Assembly (NCBI GenBank): GCA_904063045.1
Contig: CAJFCJ010000005.1
Location: forward strand, 544,685-608,684
Source: Dimorphilus gyrociliatus
Lineage: Eukaryota > Annelida > Polychaeta > Dinophilidae
Length of the DNA: 64,000 bases
Direction of reading: 5' to 3'
Positions 50,901 through 60,878 of the stretch are shown piece after piece (position 1 is the first letter of the stretch; each line of letters opens with the position of its first letter). Made by a program: the position numbers and the translations under genes. The notes under the pieces were generated by a model, which did not search any database, had not been told where the DNA came from, and was given only the letters and a program-made list of their open reading frames with translations.

Positions 50901-51297
50901 GAATTTCAATATATTGTATGATTTTGACGAACGGTACGACAATGAGGAATTGATAGTTAGCAAATTACATGTTTACAATATGTATTTTGTCATAATGGAT
51001 ATAACAAGAGCGTTGATAGGTCTACTTGAAAAGAATTTGGCATTCGATGAGAGACATCCATTTGCGGCTATAGTTCATAGAGTATACGCATTCATTTAGT
51101 ATATATTAGAACTGAATAAACTTTCCACTCTATCCTCTTATTAGAAGTATGGCTCTAGATGGAAGACTTTCATTGTATTTTCTCGATTGAAATTCTGCGT
51201 TGAAAGCTCTAGAAGTGAAGAATGTATTATGATTTTAGGATTATATACCAAGAAAATTCTACTTAATTTTGCAATAAAAAAGAACTCTCTACATTAG
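44966..51297 (+). CDS. Receptor D: SRCR-like/C-type lectin/LDLa/LRR class A GPCR
   Basis: Signal peptide MIYYGILPFLYFNFDIC. SRCR-like segments to about 46780: ACESNGYDSLYLQSFLC with ISCKGRSIKNDIC; then KICRSY and LLRCSMTDISLGSC; then AKLQIYKQNLWFEIAI, CNYFGYKYGSY and CSENHTNIEDC. A 47-nt intron (about 45556-45602) is needed to keep frame after VVCLKCFKKTKTCS. C-type lectin fold about 46845-47630 (CYLMLNFQR, DCISISEDGYTKVPC, VFCESS). LDLa at about 47720-47940 (two), 48090-48180, 48250-48340, 48630-48750 and 48830-48940. LRRs 49080-49560. Hinge FELCCFA and FKTCDDLIG; TM1-4 to about 50110 with DRF for DRY. TM5-6 exon from about 50162, TM7 at about 50530-50660 with NPYTY (NPxxY intact). Tail exons follow; the last runs to TAG at 51295 (ends KKNSLH). 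Confidence 0.8.
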
Positions 51298-51385
51298 ATA
51301 AAACTAGCTATTTACCGTTTTAATTCTTTTAATATTTACTAAGAGTTATTCAATTTTAAGATCGATGGAAAATGTGTACTTGTAA

Positions 51386-51457
51386 GCCGTGATCGTATAG
51401 TGGTTAGTACTTCTCGTTGTGGCCGAGACAACCCAGGTTCGAATCCTGGTCACGGCA
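51386..51457 (+). tRNA. tRNA-His(GTG), copy 2
   Basis: 72 nt, same as copy 1 and with the same flanks: GTACTTGTAA before and the GATCTCTGTCCGGCAATAAG trailer after, then a T-run. Starts only 89 bp after the receptor D stop. Confidence 0.96.
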
Positions 51458-51807
51458 GATCTCTGTCCGGCAATAAGTACCAAATTTTTTTTGGGTTGGG
51501 AGATAACAAAAGATTTTATTTTGCCATCACCTTTTAGTAGAAAGTTGACATGATCAGGATACTTAAGTAATAAGGCATATGCTCTTCATCCGCTTACCAG
51601 TTTTTGAACAAGTTAAAAATAGGCTAACACTCTCAGTCAGTCAGATGTTTTTATTTGTTCTTATTTTTCTTTTTTCCTCGAATTGAACTACAGAGATTCT
51701 AGATAGTCTAAAAAATTATTATAGAAGACGAGGGAAATTTTGAGAAAAAGAGCGATAAAAGGGAACAACGTGCCAAAAAAATTGGTACTTATTGCCGGAC
51801 AGAGATC
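51458..51807. other. Spacer between convergent tRNA-His copies
   Basis: Holds the two conserved trailers facing each other and AT-rich sequence between them. No gene seen. Confidence 0.5.
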
Positions 51808-51879
51808 TGCCGTGACCAGGATTCGAACCTGGGTTGTCTCGGCCACAACGAGAAGTACTAACCACTATACGATCACGGC
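51808..51879 (-). tRNA. tRNA-His(GTG), copy 3
   Basis: Inverted partner of copy 2, 350 bp away; conserved leader and trailer both present. Confidence 0.96.
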
Positions 51880-52131
51880 TTACAAGTACACATTTCGATA
51901 AGGGCTCAAATTTAAATTACCGCTGATAGAACTTGATAAAATCGTTCTCTTGAACAGCGCTTAAAAAATGAAGTAAATTATTAATGATGCTCTTTGAGAA
52001 AGTGTTCTTATAGATTTTACAAATTTTCTATAGAAAACGTAATAAAGATATTTCAATGAAATAAAAACTTATTGTTACTTTCTTCTGGTCAGTTATCGAT
52101 GGTGACTGTCCACGTTTAAGTCTGCATATGA

Positions 52132-52237
52132 GGTAGCGTGGCCGAGCGGTCTAAGGCGCTGGTTTAAGGTCAATTATAAAAGTGATGTTAATACACCAGT
52201 CTCTTCGGAGGCGTGGGTTCGAATCCCACCGCTGCCA
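52132..52237 (+). tRNA. tRNA-Leu(AAG) with intron, copy 2
   Basis: Identical to 4724-4829 including the 24-nt intron; flanks unrelated. T-run terminator follows. Confidence 0.95.
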
Positions 52238-52366
52238 TATCATTTTTTTTACCATGCAAACACGTCAGACATACAACATGCAGAATCATCTTGTTATATA
52301 ATAAAAATAAAAGACATCTTAACAGTTGCATATAGCGAAAAAAGAAAAGACCTTTTGTAGATCAAA

Positions 52367-52440
52367 AGGCTCTGGAGGGATTCGAACCCTCGATCTCCTG
52401 TTTACTAGACAGGCGCTTTAACCAACTAAGCCACAGAGCC
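52367..52440 (-). tRNA. tRNA-Thr(AGT), copy 2
   Basis: Identical to 18077-18150. Converges with the tRNA-Leu upstream of it. Confidence 0.96.
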
Positions 52441-53255
52441 GTTGCATTCGAAATATGCTTTCTACAGAAATTGATTCCGCAAATGGAAAAGAATTTCGTA
52501 TAGGACTAAAAACAGAAATAGACAATTACAAAGATGTTTTCCAGTTATTCTTAATACACTACTCTCTTTGTATTAATATCACCCTTTTGTTGCACGCACC
52601 AGAGAGAAAGGAAACCATCTAATATTGCTTTTATTCAAAACTCTCTGCTAAGTACGATTGCCCTGAATAACAACTAATTCAATGTTTTTGTTTATCTTCA
52701 TTGAATTAAGAAACAACGATCGAAAGATCTATAGGAAGAGGCAAATGATAGATGCAGAAGATAAAGTTAGAGGGAGAGAGATGAAATAGACGAATTTCTC
52801 TAATGATTGTTTAAATAGATGTAGGAGTAGAATAACGAATGGCTTTATTCTTATTTATAAAGAAAAAATCTTTTCCACTTTGATTAAAAGTAAAAGTCTA
52901 TTGACTATTAATATTTTCCAACCTCAGTAAGGATCTAGCGATGGAAATTTCATACTCCTTAAAGATTTGGAATTGATGTCATAGCAATAATTTCAAAACC
53001 CGCAATACGTTAATAATAAGGGAATGCCTATTCACATTTGTTATACTTGTGGTGTAGTATTATGATAAGTTTTACAGTACCATTCTTGTCTCGTATATAA
53101 AAGACAACCAATTAGGAAATGATAGAAGGTAAACAGCAAAGCATAACACCCTGAAATATAAAGGAATAATTAATAAGTTTTATTATCATTTGTCTCATAG
53201 ATTGAGACTTCGTGTATATAAGAATATATTTTGTCTCTCGAGCGTTTATTCTGCC
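52441..53255. other. Intergenic upstream of peptide GPCR 1
   Basis: No gene. A TATA-like TATATAAAAG lies at about 53094-53103, about 155 bp before the chosen start codon, and may drive GPCR 1. Confidence 0.45.
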
Positions 53256-54233
53256 ATGGAAAACACAACTGTTAAAGATTTACCTATCAATTTGAATTTT
53301 TATCTACCATTTCTTATTTTGATGTCGATATTATGCGTGATTGGAGTTGTTTCCAATGTACTTATACTCTTACTATATCCTTTCAAAGCATCAAATGGAG
53401 GTACCTTGTTTATAAAAATTCTGGCTATCATCGATCTACTTACCTGTGGTTTCGACATTCCTTTATCAGTCATCGTGGAACTTGGTCTAGTTACTAATAA
53501 CGCTATCTGTAAAATTACTACATTGTTTTATAATTATTTATTAACTGCTGCAGTGTTTACGTTTATTTTCATTGCAGTAGAAAGATGGTTATCAATTTGT
53601 AGACCTCATACGATACTATCTCAAAAGCATTTCCTATATATGATATTTACTATCAATCTGTGCGCAATCTTATCGGGTGCGTTAGCAAGTTTTTTGTTCA
53701 AAGTTGGACTTTTTCAGAGGTTAGATGGTAGACTTCTAAGCAATTGCCATTTAAGAAGAGACTCTTTCTGGACTATGATTTATGGATTATTTGCATTATT
53801 AACATTCTTTCTAGCTATGATTGTTATATATACTTTGTATATCCTAATTTTCAGGCTTATATTGAAGAGACGTAGAGCAGTTTATAAAAATAAGATTGGC
53901 TCAAATTTAAATGAACGAAATATAAGATTAAAGGATAGATTTAATGTTAGAAGTCAACTAAGGAATATAAGTATGCTCTTTGGAGTTACAACAATCTTCT
54001 TTCTTACTTGGATACCATTTCTGTTGACGAGTTTTAATATTGTTCCTAAACAACTCCTTATACACTATTCCTTCTTTATTAATAATGCAACCAACTTTTT
54101 TGTATATATTATATTTCAAAAGTCTTTCAGATCAAATTTTAACTCAAGCTTTCAAAAGTTTTGCAAACATCGGAAAAGAACATCAAGATCCACAATTCAG
54201 GCAATAAATATAGCTACGCCATCTGCACTATAA
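53256..54233 (+). CDS. Class A (peptide-type) GPCR 1, intronless
   Basis: Single exon of 325 residues from the Met at 53256 (MENTTVKDLPINLNFYLPF), which gives the short glycosylated N-terminus (NTT) usual for such receptors; the open frame runs 22 codons further upstream. Seven hydrophobic segments. TM1 has GVVSNVLILLL, the DRY motif is ERW, TM6 carries FLTWIPF (CWxP-like proline kept), and TM7 has NFFVY in place of NPxxY, as in FMRFamide/sex-peptide-type receptors that use NFIIY. Basic third loop and Ser/Thr-rich tail. Paralogue of the next gene in tandem. Probable neuropeptide receptor; ligand not predictable. Confidence 0.85.
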   Translation: MENTTVKDLPINLNFYLPFLILMSILCVIGVVSNVLILLLYPFKASNGGTLFIKILAIIDLLTCGFDIPLSVIVELGLVTNNAICKITTLFYNYLLTAAVFTFIFIAVERWLSICRPHTILSQKHFLYMIFTINLCAILSGALASFLFKVGLFQRLDGRLLSNCHLRRDSFWTMIYGLFALLTFFLAMIVIYTLYILIFRLILKRRRAVYKNKIGSNLNERNIRLKDRFNVRSQLRNISMLFGVTTIFFLTWIPFLLTSFNIVPKQLLIHYSFFINNATNFFVYIIFQKSFRSNFNSSFQKFCKHRKRTSRSTIQAINIATPSAL

Positions 54234-54777
54234 AATCTTGATTTATCACAAATATTACACTAGAACTTGATACATTCGTTTAATAGTATATAATATCGAG
54301 TCTTTAATAAAAAAACTAAACCATTATAGTTCAAATATTAGTGTACCCTTGATACTATTAAGATATTTGATCATTTTTACGTCGACTATCAAATTCCATG
54401 TAAAAGGTTTGTAATAGCATCTAACATCATATAAGGAAAGATAGGTACTATTTTAGGAGCAGAGTAGGATGAAAAAATCATCATATCCGCGTTTGGTATT
54501 AATCATACTCATCTCAATCCGGCATATGTACAGTATACAGTACGATTTTACAAAAGACTGCGAAATCTCTTTTCTTCTTTTCTGCGATTTACATACACAA
54601 GATTACGATTATCCATATTAAATTCTATTAGTTTAATAGCCAAAAGTGAATTATCACTTATTTCTTTCCCTATTTGCCTATTATGCAAAATACTAACAAG
54701 AAAAGCAGTTTGATTATATCACGTGACCTGTTTCTTACTCTTTTTTTTTCTTAATGTTATTTTTTCATTTGGCTGCG
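54234..54777. other. Intergenic between the two peptide GPCRs
   Basis: AT-rich, no gene seen. A poly-T/C stretch lies at about 54738-54752, just before the second gene. Confidence 0.5.
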
Positions 54778-55725
54778 ATGAACAACCTAACACTTTTCGT
54801 TGAGGATATAAAGTTGAATTTTTTTACGCCATTTTTCATTTTTATGTCAATTATTATGATTGTTGGTATACCTTCAAATCTTCTCATCTTATTCTTTTAT
54901 CCATTCAAAAAAACCTTTAAGCCTAGTGATATTTTTATAAAAAGTATGGCTATCGTTGACATTCTATCATGTGCACTTTGCGCTCCATATGGAATTGTTC
55001 TGGAAATGGGTTTTATTAAAAATTTCGTCATTTGTAAGACGACAATGTTTTTCTATTCTTATATTTTGGTCTTTTCCTCATTTACCTTTGTATTCGTTGC
55101 TATCGAAAGATGGTTTTGCATATGTAAACCCTATAAAAAATTGGAAATGAAACATATAAAGATTATGTTTGTCATGATTACTTCGTTTGGTTTCTTGGCA
55201 GCAACATTTAATGCCTTAATCTACGGAATTAGAATTTCAAGCAGATACGATGGTCGAGTAATAAATAATTGCTTTCCAATACGTGGGATAATATTCGAAA
55301 TTCACAAATACATTCTTTGTTTGCTCTACGTAGGAGTAGTGGTTGTGTTATATACACTCTATGGTCAAATTTATAAAGTTATCTTTCAAAGAAGTTTGAG
55401 GTTAAGAAAGAATAGAATCAGCGACGGAGGAAACAATTCGAACGAGCGTAGAAATTTTGGTAGGAATGTTAGAACAGTAACAATGCTATTCGGTGTTACA
55501 ACAGTATTCGTATTGAGTTGGTTTTCGCTTTCTTTCGCTTTGGTTGGCATTTTACCATCAAACATAATTCTATACTATACTTTTCTCATTAATAATTCTT
55601 CGAATTGTTTTATATATATTCTCTTCCAAAGAGTTTTTCGGAGAAAGTTATCCGCTTTCTTTTTCTGCAAATATCAAAATATCAAAAATTTACAGTCGAC
55701 TACAATGAAAAATGTTCAAAGCTAA
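54778..55725 (+). CDS. Class A (peptide-type) GPCR 2, intronless
   Basis: 315 residues from the Met at 54778 (MNNLTLFVEDIKLNFFTPF); a Met eight codons upstream is possible. Same plan as GPCR 1: TM1 GIPSNLLILFFYPFK, ERW for DRY, TM7 NCFIY for NPxxY. It differs in TM6, where FVLSWFSLSF lacks the proline of CWxP that GPCR 1 keeps. The frame is intact, and tandem position and similarity indicate local duplication. Probable neuropeptide receptor, perhaps with altered activation; ligand unknown. Confidence 0.83.
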   Translation: MNNLTLFVEDIKLNFFTPFFIFMSIIMIVGIPSNLLILFFYPFKKTFKPSDIFIKSMAIVDILSCALCAPYGIVLEMGFIKNFVICKTTMFFYSYILVFSSFTFVFVAIERWFCICKPYKKLEMKHIKIMFVMITSFGFLAATFNALIYGIRISSRYDGRVINNCFPIRGIIFEIHKYILCLLYVGVVVVLYTLYGQIYKVIFQRSLRLRKNRISDGGNNSNERRNFGRNVRTVTMLFGVTTVFVLSWFSLSFALVGILPSNIILYYTFLINNSSNCFIYILFQRVFRRKLSAFFFCKYQNIKNLQSTTMKNVQS

Positions 55726-55927
55726 AGAGAAATTTCCAATTGCTGTCTTTTTATTACGTGTTGACTTATTCAAGTTATTCCTCTCTTCCTCGCACCGTCA
55801 ACTATATAACTTCATTTTATAAAAAGTCTTGTGAATGTTATAAAAGTGGTAAGCTGTTTAAATATAACTTGTTCAAATACTTTCAATAGAATTAAATGCT
55901 TTGAGAGAATAGTTCAAAAAATATATA

Positions 55928-56018
55928 CATCTCCGGTGGGACTCGAACCCACAGCCTCCGAATTACCTCGTTCTAGCCTACTAGAAGTCCGACGCGCTAT
56001 CCATTGCGCCACGGAGAC
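55928..56018 (-). tRNA. tRNA-Arg(TCT) with intron, copy 4
   Basis: 91 nt; one base differs near the end of the intron (GGTAATTCGG on the sense strand, versus GGTTATTCGG). Mature sequence unchanged if the intron is as placed. Confidence 0.94.
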
Positions 56019-56272
56019 GTCTTGAATGATAATTTCATCGTTTCTTACATAATTTCATATCGAATTGACAATATATAACATAACTGCCAATTCGATAGTG
56101 TTATCGTAATCCTTTAATACCAAAGATGAATAAACAATTGATTTAGAGCAACTTTGTTAAAAGTTAAAGATATCAACCTTTGCTTTATCAAAGAATAAAA
56201 ATATTGATTAGAAAATAACTCCTTTTTGAACGAGCTACTGTTTTTTTTTAATTCAAAATCAAGTACTTGTAA

Positions 56273-56344
56273 GCCGTGATCGTATAGTGGTTAGTACTTC
56301 TCGTTGTGGCCGAGACAACCCAGGTTCGAATCCTGGTCACGGCA
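56273..56344 (+). tRNA. tRNA-His(GTG), copy 4
   Basis: Same 72 nt, same leader and trailer, T-run after. Confidence 0.96.
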
Positions 56345-56587
56345 GATCTCTGTCCGGCAATAAGTACCAATTTTTTTCATTTTTTGCCCATTTCCTAATG
56401 ATTGTATGAGATCCAGACGAAATGGAATTACCTCCATTAAATAGATTAAGCGACTGTTGATAAGACTTTGACCCTTGTTGAAAGATTCTGTTATTTATAG
56501 TATAACTAGTTGTGTATAAGACGAAACACGCAAAAATCAGTTTTCAATGAATTTCAGGTAAATCTGGCTAAAAAAAATATATATATA

Positions 56588-56678
56588 CATCTCCGGTGGG
56601 ACTCGAACCCACAGCCTCCGAATAACCTCGTTCTAGCCTACTAGAAGTCCGACGCGCTATCCATTGCGCCACGGAGAC
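56588..56678 (-). tRNA. tRNA-Arg(TCT) with intron, copy 5
   Basis: 91 nt, identical to copy 2. Preceded on + by a TA/A-run that is the terminator on the sense strand. Confidence 0.95.
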
Positions 56679-57234
56679 GACATAACTACTGTTTAATTAT
56701 TTAATAGTATATTCTATAAATTAATTGTACCATTAATTTTCAAAGTGTGAATGAACAGCTTCAAATTTGCATACGCCATATTTGTCTTCTCTTTTTTGTA
56801 CAAGAAACAAATTTCCAGTACATTGCACTTGTAACGCTGTTTTGCAGCTATTTAAAGCTATCTGAAACAGTTTTCCATTATAGACCCGTCATCACATCCA
56901 TTATACGTATTTCAATACTAATTTGATATTAAGTCAAAACTGCATTGTACACGTATATAAAACACATCCGTTACAAGGTAATAGAAAACTCGACGGCTAT
57001 TCTATAAAAGAAACAGAGATCAAGTAGAAAGATTACGTAACTTTCTTAATAATACACGAAATATAAGGATTGAGCGAAGAAGTAGATTTTAAATTTCTCT
57101 TGCTGTTTATAGATTGTAATTATGATCCGAACGAAATTTGTAAGTTTCCTATTAATTCTACAATTATTTGCTTTTTATTCGTGAGCTTTATTTCTCCAAG
57201 GTGAACAATTATATTTAATATAAACAAGAAACAA
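56679..57234. other. Intergenic, no gene seen
   Basis: AT-rich; holds the 3' side of the Tc1-like ORF but no trace of a DDE catalytic domain. Confidence 0.5.
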
Positions 57235-57705
57235 TTATGTGGTACAGTTACCCTCCTTCTCCTCTTCTCCGTCTTCGTGTTTTCCTACTAGAGCTTTTAT
57301 TAATTCCGATTTCTTTTGGGCAACGAGCAAATTAAGTCTGTGTCTCGCCAAGATCCTCTTCACTGTTGAGACAGATAGCGTTTGATCTATTGTAGAATTT
57401 AATAGAACTTCCCTCGCCGTCCATTTTGGGTGTTTCTGACAGGTTGATATTAATCTAGTTCTTGTCTCTTCGCTCACTTTACATCTTCTACCCGACCTTG
57501 GTAAATCTTTTATCAGTTTATGTTCAGCAAATTTTCTTTTAATACTTTGAACAGTAGTAGGACTACAACCAATTTTTTTCGCCACTTTCCTAACACTCAT
57601 ACTAGGTTGTTGAAGTAATGATAATATTTCTATTCGAGATTTTTCCGGTAAACGGGACATTTCCAGAGAATTTTTATCGAGCAAAACACATTTTTTCCAG
57701 AACAT
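57235..57705 (-). CDS. Tc1-like transposase DNA-binding domain, catalytic part missing
   Basis: Open frame of 156 residues; the Met at 57657 (MSRLPEKSRIEIL) is the likelier start. Residues up to about 140 form the paired helix-turn-helix region of Tc1/mariner transposases: SVRKVAKKIGCSPTTVQSIK, then the basic linker RSGRRCKVSEETRTRL and a second HTH, WTAREVLL and LSVSTVKRILARHRL. The protein then ends in a short acidic tail (KHEDGEEEKEG) where a full transposase would continue for about 200 residues with the DDE domain. Either a truncated element or a domesticated DNA-binding protein. The intact frame and tail favour expression but do not prove it. No terminal inverted repeats noticed. Confidence 0.7.
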   Translation of the reverse strand: MFWKKCVLLDKNSLEMSRLPEKSRIEILSLLQQPSMSVRKVAKKIGCSPTTVQSIKRKFAEHKLIKDLPRSGRRCKVSEETRTRLISTCQKHPKWTAREVLLNSTIDQTLSVSTVKRILARHRLNLLVAQKKSELIKALVGKHEDGEEEKEGNCTT

Positions 57706-58108
57706 ACATAACCTTAGTGTAGCTTACAAGTTCTGTAGGCCAACCTGAGTAGTGTCCGCCCATGAGTACTTGTTACATTTTTTGTCTTTCGAATAAAACC
57801 GTTTGTTAATGCAGAATTTATGGTTTGTTTTACATCAAAGTTACCTCAATACCGCAAATTATTTATTAGTTTCGATTTTCGTGTTTTGAACAATTGATTT
57901 TGCGACTGAAGTATGCGCTAAAGACTTTATTATTGAAGGATCTCTATTGAACGATTGCTTTTATTCACTTTATTAAGAATACAAACAATTACATAACTAG
58001 TCGGAAGACATGGGGAAAAAGTTAACAGAAAATAGGCTAAATGATAAGAAAATTGTTCATATTTAATTAACCATTGTTTGTAGCAATTAAAACTTCAAGT
58101 ACTTGTAA
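57706..58108. other. Intergenic between Tc1-like ORF and tRNA-His
   Basis: No gene or terminal inverted repeat recognised. Confidence 0.5.
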
Positions 58109-58180
58109 GCCGTGATCGTATAGTGGTTAGTACTTCTCGTTGTGGCCGAGACAACCCAGGTTCGAATCCTGGTCACGGCA
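58109..58180 (+). tRNA. tRNA-His(GTG), copy 5
   Basis: Same 72 nt, with the conserved leader and trailer and a T-run. Confidence 0.96.
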
Positions 58181-59118
58181 GATCTCTGTCCGGCAATAAG
58201 TACTATTTTTTTTTCATCATTTCTTAATTAAATAGCAGATATTGAAGATTTTCGAATAATTTAAAAGTCTATCTTACATTACTACTTTTTAAATGTCTAT
58301 AAATAGATTGCATCAATTGTCCTAGTCAGTGAAGAGTTTGTTATGAAATTGATGTCTATTGGTTTATTCTTTATTATGTTTTTTTAATTTCCGTCTTTTT
58401 CATCGTCACCGATAATGTAACGACTGCATTCTATGACAAGACTTTGACTCTTTGCAAAGGTACTCTTCTGTCTCTTTCAAACCGCTTTTCAAAGTTTGTC
58501 TCTTCTATAGCATGTCAAGAACAATATGGTCAAAAAATTTCTTCTCGTGTCGCACTGATCTTGAAGTGCTCGAGTTGTGTTTAGTTTACTGTCTATTGAA
58601 CGTCTTCCTTTTGAAAGTCTTCGCCATACTTTCTCCGCTGCCATCCATACAATTATTTTCCACAATTGCAAACAGTTTTAATGTATAAACTTATAGAAAC
58701 AATCATTGATTTGAACATTAAACAAAAACTGATAAATATTTCATCATTTTACATTCAAGCGGTTTGAAAAATATCGAGTATTCAATTCCTGTCGAAACAT
58801 TAGTTTTTATTATTTTGGCAAATGATTAAAAGACTTAGTGCACTCAAAATTCTTTTACTTTATCTATAAAACTCTGCAAAATCAGAAAAATATTTTACTT
58901 TTTGCGATTGTTTGCAATTGAAACAATGTAAACTTATTTACTTGGTGATTGGTTAGAACATATTTGATAAATTATAAATATTTATAGAGCGACAGATCGA
59001 TCCTTACGGAGAACAGGTGAACCAACCCTGGTAAAGTATTATAGCTCGACTCATTTCATTAACAACTCTATTTTTATTCTTATTTTTTATTGACAGTTGA
59101 AGAGTCCCAGTTCCAGCT
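58181..59118. other. Intergenic, no gene seen
   Basis: Short open frames on both strands at 58450-58690 have no recognisable motif. A possible exon end (GAGAACAG then GT) at about 59010 might belong to the fucolectin-like fragment that follows. Confidence 0.45.
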
Positions 59119-59343
59119 AACTGATATCGTAAAAAAGTGTTCTACATGAGGCTCAAGGTTGAATTATTGTATGTGCAAATCGATGCAGTTTTATTGACAA
59201 CTCAAAGGAAACCTGTAGGATTGATTCGCAAACGGGAAAATCACAAATGTTTTCGATATTTGTGTCTAGAGAAGGGGAAAATATCAAAATATCATTTCAA
59301 TTGTAAAGAAACAGGAAAGTATTTGACTGTTTTAATCAAATAA
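59119..59343 (+). pseudogene. Fucolectin-like (FTP) domain fragment
   Basis: Open frame ending at 59343 with the core of the FTP/F5-8-type fold: LLYVQIDAVLLTTQ, CLEKGKISKYHFNCKETGKY, LTVLIK. The complete family members continue about 80 residues past this point into a PAN-like region, which is absent here, and no N-terminal module precedes it. It lies 220 bp from the 3' end of fucolectin-like gene 3, on the opposite strand. Probably a gene relic; a short expressed gene with unseen 5' exons is possible. Confidence 0.45.
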
Positions 59344-59563
59344 GATAAAGAGAATAGTAAATTTTCGTAGTATGAATATTCAAAATACATGTAGTAATAA
59401 ATTTCAAAATGTAATTTTTATTAGATGTTCAGACCAAAGAAACTTTGTCCCGCAAAGTTTTGCTTGAAAACATAGGATAATAAAATAGAAAATGTAACAA
59501 TTGAACATTAAATTCTAGTAATAGAGGCAATTCATAAAGCTTACAAAGGATAAAGTTTACATA

Positions 59564-60878
59564 TTAACATATATTTTCAAATTTGAAATACGTCTTATAC
59601 AATATTAAAACATTTGTATGCTTTGTATGAAAGTCAATTAAAGAATTTTCAATGTTTAAAATACAGCTTGCTTCACCTACAGCTGCTGAATTACAATTTG
59701 CAGCTTGTTCGCATTCGTCTATACACCTCTTTATTGAAGCCACTCTTATTTGGTAATCATTCTGAATTTTTTGCGGTGGTATAGGCGTCCATTTAAACTC
59801 TGTCTCAGCTATAGCTTCACCAATGATGTAAAGATCAGTGGATTGAAATGTCATGATTGATTCAAGAAAAATGAACTTTCCAGAATTTTTCTCAGAACAG
59901 GTAAATTCAACAATAATTTGTTTATTGCTGTTTGACGTGGGAATAGACATTTTGCATAAATTTTTTGACTGCTTATCATCTGGTCTTGTAGAAATATGAA
60001 CAAAAATTTCTTGTAATGGTTCTGAATTTGATATTAAAACAACTGCATTAATGACTGAGAAAACTTTTGTTTCAAGCATTAGAGTTGAATGGCTTTCACT
60101 TAGTGAAAAACTGAGTTTCAGTTTTGAAGCAAAAGCATAGTCTGTTGTACTGGTTTTTAAGTAAACTGAAAGAAAAACAAGAAAATAGTTACTGCAGAGA
60201 TGAAAACTTGGGAAAACTTACTGATGGGTACTAAAGATCCTTTTAGAACGGTTGATTGAAAGAAGTAAACTCGGGAACCTGTGGAAGAAGCCGTAATAGT
60301 GTCTCCCACTTGTGAAGCTGTCCCTGATGAAGTATACCTATTCGGAAAGTTAAAGTTTGATGTATACGACGAGTCCGATTCCAATTTAGCAATACATTTG
60401 TCGTCTGAAGGCCCCGGGCGAATGCCCATATATAAATCTTGATCAACTTGCAACGGATAGTCTAAGGTATAGTGAGTAACTGTATCGAATGGTCCAGGAG
60501 GTAATTTACTTTTCGTAATCAGTTCAAATTTATTGGATGGGGTAAACAACCAGAAATCTATTCAACAATTTATTTCCTTTAGATATTTAAACACTAAAAT
60601 GTTTATATTTAATACACCAAACCTAAGAAGCAAACGTCACTGTTTTTTCTCAAATAAGTCCATTGTATGAGAAATCCCCTTTCTTGCACTTGATAGTTTA
60701 CGTCTTTGAAAATGGACGTCTGTCCACCTCCTTCGTAAGTATCATCTTCGGGAACAGCCCAAAATAAACTATTCGGATAAAAAGATACTACTGATGCATA
60801 CGATCTTCTCCAACAAACAACTGAGAAAAGGAAACATTGTTTTAATAAAAAAAATACCAAACTATAGCCGAGATTCAT
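59564..60878 (-). CDS. Secreted fucolectin-like (FTP)/PAN protein 3
   Basis: Exons 60878-60623, 60557-60222 and 60165-59564, joined in phase 1. Here signal peptide and N-terminal module share exon 1 (MNLGYSLVFFLLKQCFLFSV). N-terminal module: GFLIQWTYLRKNSDVCFLG, then DFWLFTPSNKFELITKSKL, PPGPF, DLYMGIRPG with CIAKL. Last exon: FTP-like fold (FSVINAVVLISNSEP, EIFVHISTRP, VEFTCSEKNSGKFIFLESI, DLYIIGE), then PAN-like cysteines (CIDECEQAANCNSAAVGEASC). The Ser/Thr-rich stretch TSSGTASQVGDTITASSTGS may be O-glycosylated. Secreted. Head to head with gene 4, 718 bp apart. Confidence 0.8.

Noticed and set aside
58452-58688. Overlapping open frames on both strands
   Set aside because: Short, no signal peptide or domain, no splice continuity. 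I looked for a detached Tc1 DDE domain and saw none.
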